In this document: positions 6,649-9,161 of the stretch, in pieces
Numbering within the stretch: position 1 is the stretch's first letter
Layout of the letters: every line of letters begins with the position of its first letter
From: Microcaldota archaeon
Lineage (GTDB): Archaea; Micrarchaeota; Micrarchaeia; Micrarchaeales; CABMGC01
DNA: 9,161 nucleotides
NCBI GenBank assembly: GCA_021850955.1
Contig: JAJZKH010000022.1
Coordinates: 1-9,161 of the forward strand
Direction: 5' to 3'
Position numbers and translations under genes: made by a program
The notes under the pieces: generated by a model
The model's input: only the letters and a program-made list of their open reading frames with translations
Database searches by the model: none
Told to the model about the DNA's origin: nothing

Positions 6649-7541
6649 TTTCGGATGAAATTAAACTAAGATTGTTAGGATATTTCTATGAGGTATTTCA
6701 AAAGGCTGCTCTTAACAAGTATAAAAAAGGAACTTCATTATTTTTTCAATTTATTGAAAGCACTTCTGGAAGTCGATCAGAAATACTTCGTCATTCTGTT
6801 ATAAACATAGATTATGAAAATTTTTCAAGCGAGGACATTGAAAGTTTAGTTGAGAATAATTACATTATGAAAGCAGAATGCGATGCTTGCTTTGCCCTTA
6901 CTGCAAAAGGACTTTTTTTCATTGAAGAGCAAAGAGGATTGATTGACCTTGAAAAGCTTATTTATGAATATCAAATTAAATATTTTAACGTATTCAAAGG
7001 TGAAATTAAGTTGAAGGATGTTGAAAAAACTGTCCTTTTTTCATTGATATGCTCTAGATCTTTTTCTATAGATTCCTGTATGAAATTAACTATTTTTGGA
7101 AGAGAGAATGATATTTGGATAAGAATATTTAGAAAATGTGCATTTTTCCTAAAAGAAATTAATTTTATTGAAACTATTCCACCTAAACTTATAGATAATT
7201 CGGAAGGATATGAAACTCCTTTGATGTACATAATGAGACGTTTAGATCACTTACAAGAAAAAACCAGAAATATTTATTGTTTTAATAATAATAAGAGTTA
7301 CTATTTAAACTTAGATGGGGACTCTGATGGATTAATGCCTAATTTGCCTTACATTTTCAAGAAGATTTTCGATAAGGCCTTATCATTGAAAGAAACTGAA
7401 AAGATTAGTGAATTCATTAATAAGATTTCCTCTGAAGAGATTATTCATATGACCGAACACAATGGGAAAAGATATTCCACTCCTAGCGTAGATTTATTAC
7501 TAGAAAAGTCTTTGCTAGAGGCTGCTTTTGGAAAAATATAA
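6642..7541 (+). CDS. 299-aa operon protein with winged-helix-like segments, family unknown
   Basis: I do not recognise this family. Two stretches look like winged helix-turn-helix units. Residues ~62-100 have a recognition-type helix, SSEDIESLVENNYI, followed by a hairpin and LTAKGLFFIEE. Residues ~124-178 (LKDVEKTVLFSLICSRSFSIDSC...FFLKEINFIE) look similar. The C-terminal third is helical (LPYIFKKIFDKALSLKETEKISEFINKISSEEII). C80 and C83 form a lone CxxC. There is no signal peptide or membrane segment. GAGGTGA (6625-6631), a near-perfect ribosome site inside the preceding gene, lies 10 bases before ATG 6642, and the genes overlap by 7 bases. Tandem winged helices are common in partners of SMC-type ATPases (kleisin- or MukE-like) and in DNA-binding regulators. 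A partner of the upstream ATPase is the better guess because of the coupling. There is no Mre11 phosphoesterase signature. Confidence 0.7.
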   Translation: MVISDEIKLRLLGYFYEVFQKAALNKYKKGTSLFFQFIESTSGSRSEILRHSVINIDYENFSSEDIESLVENNYIMKAECDACFALTAKGLFFIEEQRGLIDLEKLIYEYQIKYFNVFKGEIKLKDVEKTVLFSLICSRSFSIDSCMKLTIFGRENDIWIRIFRKCAFFLKEINFIETIPPKLIDNSEGYETPLMYIMRRLDHLQEKTRNIYCFNNNKSYYLNLDGDSDGLMPNLPYIFKKIFDKALSLKETEKISEFINKISSEEIIHMTEHNGKRYSTPSVDLLLEKSLLEAAFGKI

Positions 7542-7906
7542 TATTAAAAAACTGCCTTTACCATTTCCCCGGATTATTTCTAATCTATAAAATATTTTTG
7601 AATTCTATTTAATCTTGCATTTTAGTGAATAAAACGTGATTGTGCAAATTATTTATTATTATGTTTTAAACTTTTAATAAAATGTTATTTGTGTAATATA
7701 ATATTTTTTTGGAAATTGACTACATATTGTCATATTTTTCTTTGAATCGCTTGAAACTTCATATATGGGGTTAACGCTCATTAAGTAAATTAACAATAAT
7801 ACATATCTAACTTAAAACCAATGAACCTAAAAAATATCACGATATAATAAAAAGACTTCCCTAGATGTAAGCTATTCTCTATATATATTTGGATGTTCTA
7901 AAAAAC
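7542..7906. other. AT-rich non-coding stretch between the operon and the dehydrogenase
   Basis: No open frame with a credible start or ribosome site is seen here on either strand. T-runs at 7595-7599 (T5, 54 bases past the operon stop) and 7704-7710 (T7) are plausible archaeal U-tract terminators for the operon. The right end carries the dehydrogenase promoter. I see no direct repeats matching the left side of the operon, no tRNA fragment and no attachment-site-like structure. Confidence 0.5.
7880..7889 (+). promoter_or_regulatory. TATA box of the dehydrogenase gene
   Basis: TATATATATT just after CTATTCTC is a strong archaeal TATA box. The expected transcription start is ~25 bases on, at about 7907-7912. 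It therefore rules out the TTG at 7889 as a start and leaves either a leaderless ATG 7907 or a very short leader to ATG 7919. Confidence 0.6.
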
Positions 7907-7908
7907 AT

Positions 7909-7915
7909 GGTGATC
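7909..7915 (+). promoter_or_regulatory. Ribosome binding site deciding the dehydrogenase start
   Basis: GGTGATC is an exact match to the 3' part of the archaeal GGAGGTGATC consensus, ending 3 bases before ATG 7919. It favours that ATG over the upstream in-frame TTG 7889, ATG 7907 and GTG 7910. Confidence 0.55.
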
Positions 7916-7918
7916 AGG

Positions 7919-8713
7919 ATGAAAGATTTTGGTCCGTTTTCACTGAATGGAAAAAGAGCACTTGTAACTGGTGGCTCGATGGGAATTGGTATGGGTATTG
8001 TAAAGAGATATGTTGAGGCCGGTTCAAAGGTCATGATAGCCGACAAAGCGACTGAAAAAGCCTTGGAATACGTCAAAACATTACCTGCTGATCTCAAGAA
8101 CAATGTAGCTGTCTTTGGAGTTGATCTTTTAACTGAAGGAGCCTCTGAAAAGATGATTAATGAGACAGTCCATAAATTTGGAGGTATAGATATTCTAGTC
8201 AACAATGCAGGAATATACCCTTCTATTCCAATGCTTGAAATGACAGAAGATCTTTTCGATAAAGTGTACAAGTTGAATCTGAGGGCTCTAGCATTTGCAT
8301 GTAAAGCTGCAGCAAGACAGATGATTTCGCAGAAAAACGGAGGGAAGATTGTAAACATTGGATCTATTGATAGTGTGCATCCTTCTGCTATTGGTCTCGC
8401 AGCATACGATGCTTCAAAGGGTGGTGTTTTAATGTTTACCAAAAATTTTGCACTAGAAGTTGCAAAACACAAAATCAACGTAAATGCAATTGCTCCTGGA
8501 GGGATAATGACTGAGGGGACTTCAATTCCTATGACTGATTCGAAGGACGAAACCATGAAGAAAATGATGGAGAATTTTTTGAATCAGATTCCTTTAGGTA
8601 GGATGGGACTTCCAGACGATATCGCAAAAGTAGCAGTTTTCCTTGCATCATCGGCATCTGATTACATGACGGGAACCTTGACTGTTGTAGACGGAGGCAG
8701 GCTTCTGGGTTAA
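7919..8713 (+). CDS. Short-chain dehydrogenase/reductase (classical SDR)
   Basis: This 264-aa cytoplasmic NAD(P)-dependent oxidoreductase has a Rossmann fold. Numbered from ATG 7919, the cofactor glycine motif is TGGSMGIG at 17-24. An acidic D42 ends the second strand (VMIAD), which usually favours NAD over NADP. NNAG is at 95-98 and the structural Asn is N120. The catalytic set is S149 with Y163-xxx-K167 (YDASK), and the C-terminal motif is VDGG. Length is typical and nothing key is missing. The substrate cannot be read from sequence; sugar (aldohexose) dehydrogenases and 3-oxoacyl-ACP reductase-like enzymes of archaea share this layout. It has its own TATA box and ribosome site, so it is transcribed apart from the operon. 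A hand-counted block (8161-8220) is about 37% GC, higher than in the operon. In-frame upstream starts at 7889 (TTG) and 7907 (ATG) would add 10 or 4 residues. Confidence 0.9.
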   Translation: MKDFGPFSLNGKRALVTGGSMGIGMGIVKRYVEAGSKVMIADKATEKALEYVKTLPADLKNNVAVFGVDLLTEGASEKMINETVHKFGGIDILVNNAGIYPSIPMLEMTEDLFDKVYKLNLRALAFACKAAARQMISQKNGGKIVNIGSIDSVHPSAIGLAAYDASKGGVLMFTKNFALEVAKHKINVNAIAPGGIMTEGTSIPMTDSKDETMKKMMENFLNQIPLGRMGLPDDIAKVAVFLASSASDYMTGTLTVVDGGRLLG

Positions 8714-8758
8714 TTTTTCTATATCAATAATTATACTATTAATTATTCATATGATCTC

Positions 8759-8768
8759 TTTTTATTTT
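8759..8768 (+). terminator. U-tract terminator candidate after the dehydrogenase
   Basis: T5-A-T4 lies 45 bases after the stop, and another T5 (8714-8718) directly follows the stop codon. Archaeal termination commonly uses such U-tracts without a hairpin. The region is a convergent gap with the next gene. This is weak evidence in AT-rich DNA. Confidence 0.35.
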
Positions 8769-8842
8769 CAAAAAATTCTGTATTCGAAACAACTGAAAAT
8801 AAGTTGATATGAAAATTTGTTATTATGCATTAATTTTTGAAT

Positions 8843-9130
8843 TCAACTAATTGCTTTAATTTTCCTTTCAACAGTATTCTCAACATCTATTCTATGATCT
8901 ATCTTTATTATTGTTTCCACTCTCAGAAATCCTTTAGATACCAGGTATTCTTCAGCGTTTTTTATAGAATTAAAAAGGTCATCCATGGTTTCAGATTCAA
9001 TCACAGTGGCCATACTATTCGGATAACATTTAACATTTCCCTCTTTTAATTTATCAATGGCCCCTTTGATGGTCTTCCCCGCTGACACACCGCTTCCTAT
9101 GGGATAAAATGTCACATCTGCAACTATCAT
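8843..9130 (-). CDS. MTH1187/YqgV-family (DUF77) thiamine-binding-type protein
   Basis: This 95-aa protein of the MTH1187 family has a ferredoxin-like fold, and members form oligomers. Several relatives bind thiamine or hydroxymethylpyrimidine-like ligands; the cellular role is not well settled. Family features are the N-terminal strand MIVADVTFYPIGSGVSAGK, the central CYPNSMATVIESETMDDLF (family: 'l.pmgTviEg..dev'), and GFLRVETIIKIDHRID (family: 'g..Rv.t.ikid.R.d'). Length is typical. ATG 9130 begins exactly at the conserved strand. No ribosome site precedes it; a TATA-like element (9150-9157) centred about 23 bases upstream suggests a leaderless message. It is convergent with the dehydrogenase. 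Confidence 0.88.
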   Translation of the reverse strand: MIVADVTFYPIGSGVSAGKTIKGAIDKLKEGNVKCYPNSMATVIESETMDDLFNSIKNAEEYLVSKGFLRVETIIKIDHRIDVENTVERKIKAIS

Positions 9131-9149
9131 GACATGAAAAGAGAAAATA

Positions 9150-9157
9150 TCTATAAA
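9150..9157 (-). promoter_or_regulatory. TATA box of the MTH1187-family gene
   Basis: On the minus strand TTTATAGA is centred ~23 bases before ATG 9130, about the distance of TATA to transcription start in archaea. The message would therefore begin at or next to the start codon (leaderless). Confidence 0.45.
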
Positions 9158-9161
9158 AATG

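Noticed and set aside
6971..7231. 86-aa minus-strand frame inside the 299-aa gene
   Set aside because: Antisense shadow of a coupled operon gene, with no ribosome site or family match.
7542..7878. Possible CRISPR, attachment site or small RNA in the long gap after the operon
   Set aside because: No spaced repeats, no tRNA-like segment and no stable stem were found on reading; only AT-rich sequence and T-runs.
7879..8556. 225-aa open frame on the minus strand opposite the dehydrogenase
   Set aside because: The plus-strand frame carries every SDR motif; the antisense frame has no recognisable domain and is a shadow of its codon pattern.
8790..8806. Small hairpin CAACT/AGTTG in the dehydrogenase/MTH1187 convergent gap
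   Set aside because: A five-base stem with no adjoining U-tract is within chance for AT-rich DNA.
8837..9049. 70-aa plus-strand frame opposite the MTH1187-family gene
   Set aside because: The minus strand encodes a clear conserved family over the same bases.

Overview
The window reads as chromosomal DNA of an AT-rich archaeon, most likely of the order Thermoplasmatales (Ferroplasma/Cuniculiplasma type). This is inferred from the archaeal GGAGGTGATC-type ribosome binding sites, TATA-box promoters close to the starts (some probably leaderless), a formate--tetrahydrofolate ligase, an MTH1187-family protein and a HerA/NurA gene pair. No rRNA or tRNA is present to settle the taxonomy.

Layout. 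(1) The left edge holds the 3' end of formate--tetrahydrofolate ligase (+). (2) Convergent to it is a complete D12-class (Dam-type) DNA adenine methyltransferase (-). Upstream of the methyltransferase, on its strand, lies what looks like a small decayed gene with a strong Shine-Dalgarno sequence (1279-1387). (3) After a 532-base AT-rich stretch with one doubtful 70-aa ORF, a tight five-gene operon runs from 1800 to 7541 (+): NurA-family nuclease, HerA-family hexameric ATPase, a 49-aa acidic protein, a Rad50/SMC-like ABC ATPase with long coiled coils, and a 299-aa protein with apparent winged-helix segments. All four junctions overlap, by 4, 8, 14 and 7 bases. (4) A 365-base non-coding stretch leads to an NAD(P)-dependent short-chain dehydrogenase (+), convergent with an MTH1187/DUF77 thiamine-binding-type protein (-).

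How the genes may work together. Archaea normally keep a housekeeping herA-mre11-rad50-nurA cluster for DNA end resection. The operon here has the same parts (end-processing nuclease, translocase, Rad50-like ATPase) but no Mre11. Instead it carries two proteins I do not recognise, its ATPase lacks the zinc hook and has departures in its nucleotide-binding motifs, and a DNA methyltransferase sits beside it. Blocks counted by hand are poorer in GC inside the operon (about 25%) than in the flanking metabolic genes (about 37-38%). The simplest inference is an acquired DNA-defence or plasmid/virus-restriction module inserted between ordinary metabolic genes. The methyltransferase might mark self DNA. 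That function is inferred; only the domain content and operon structure are seen directly.
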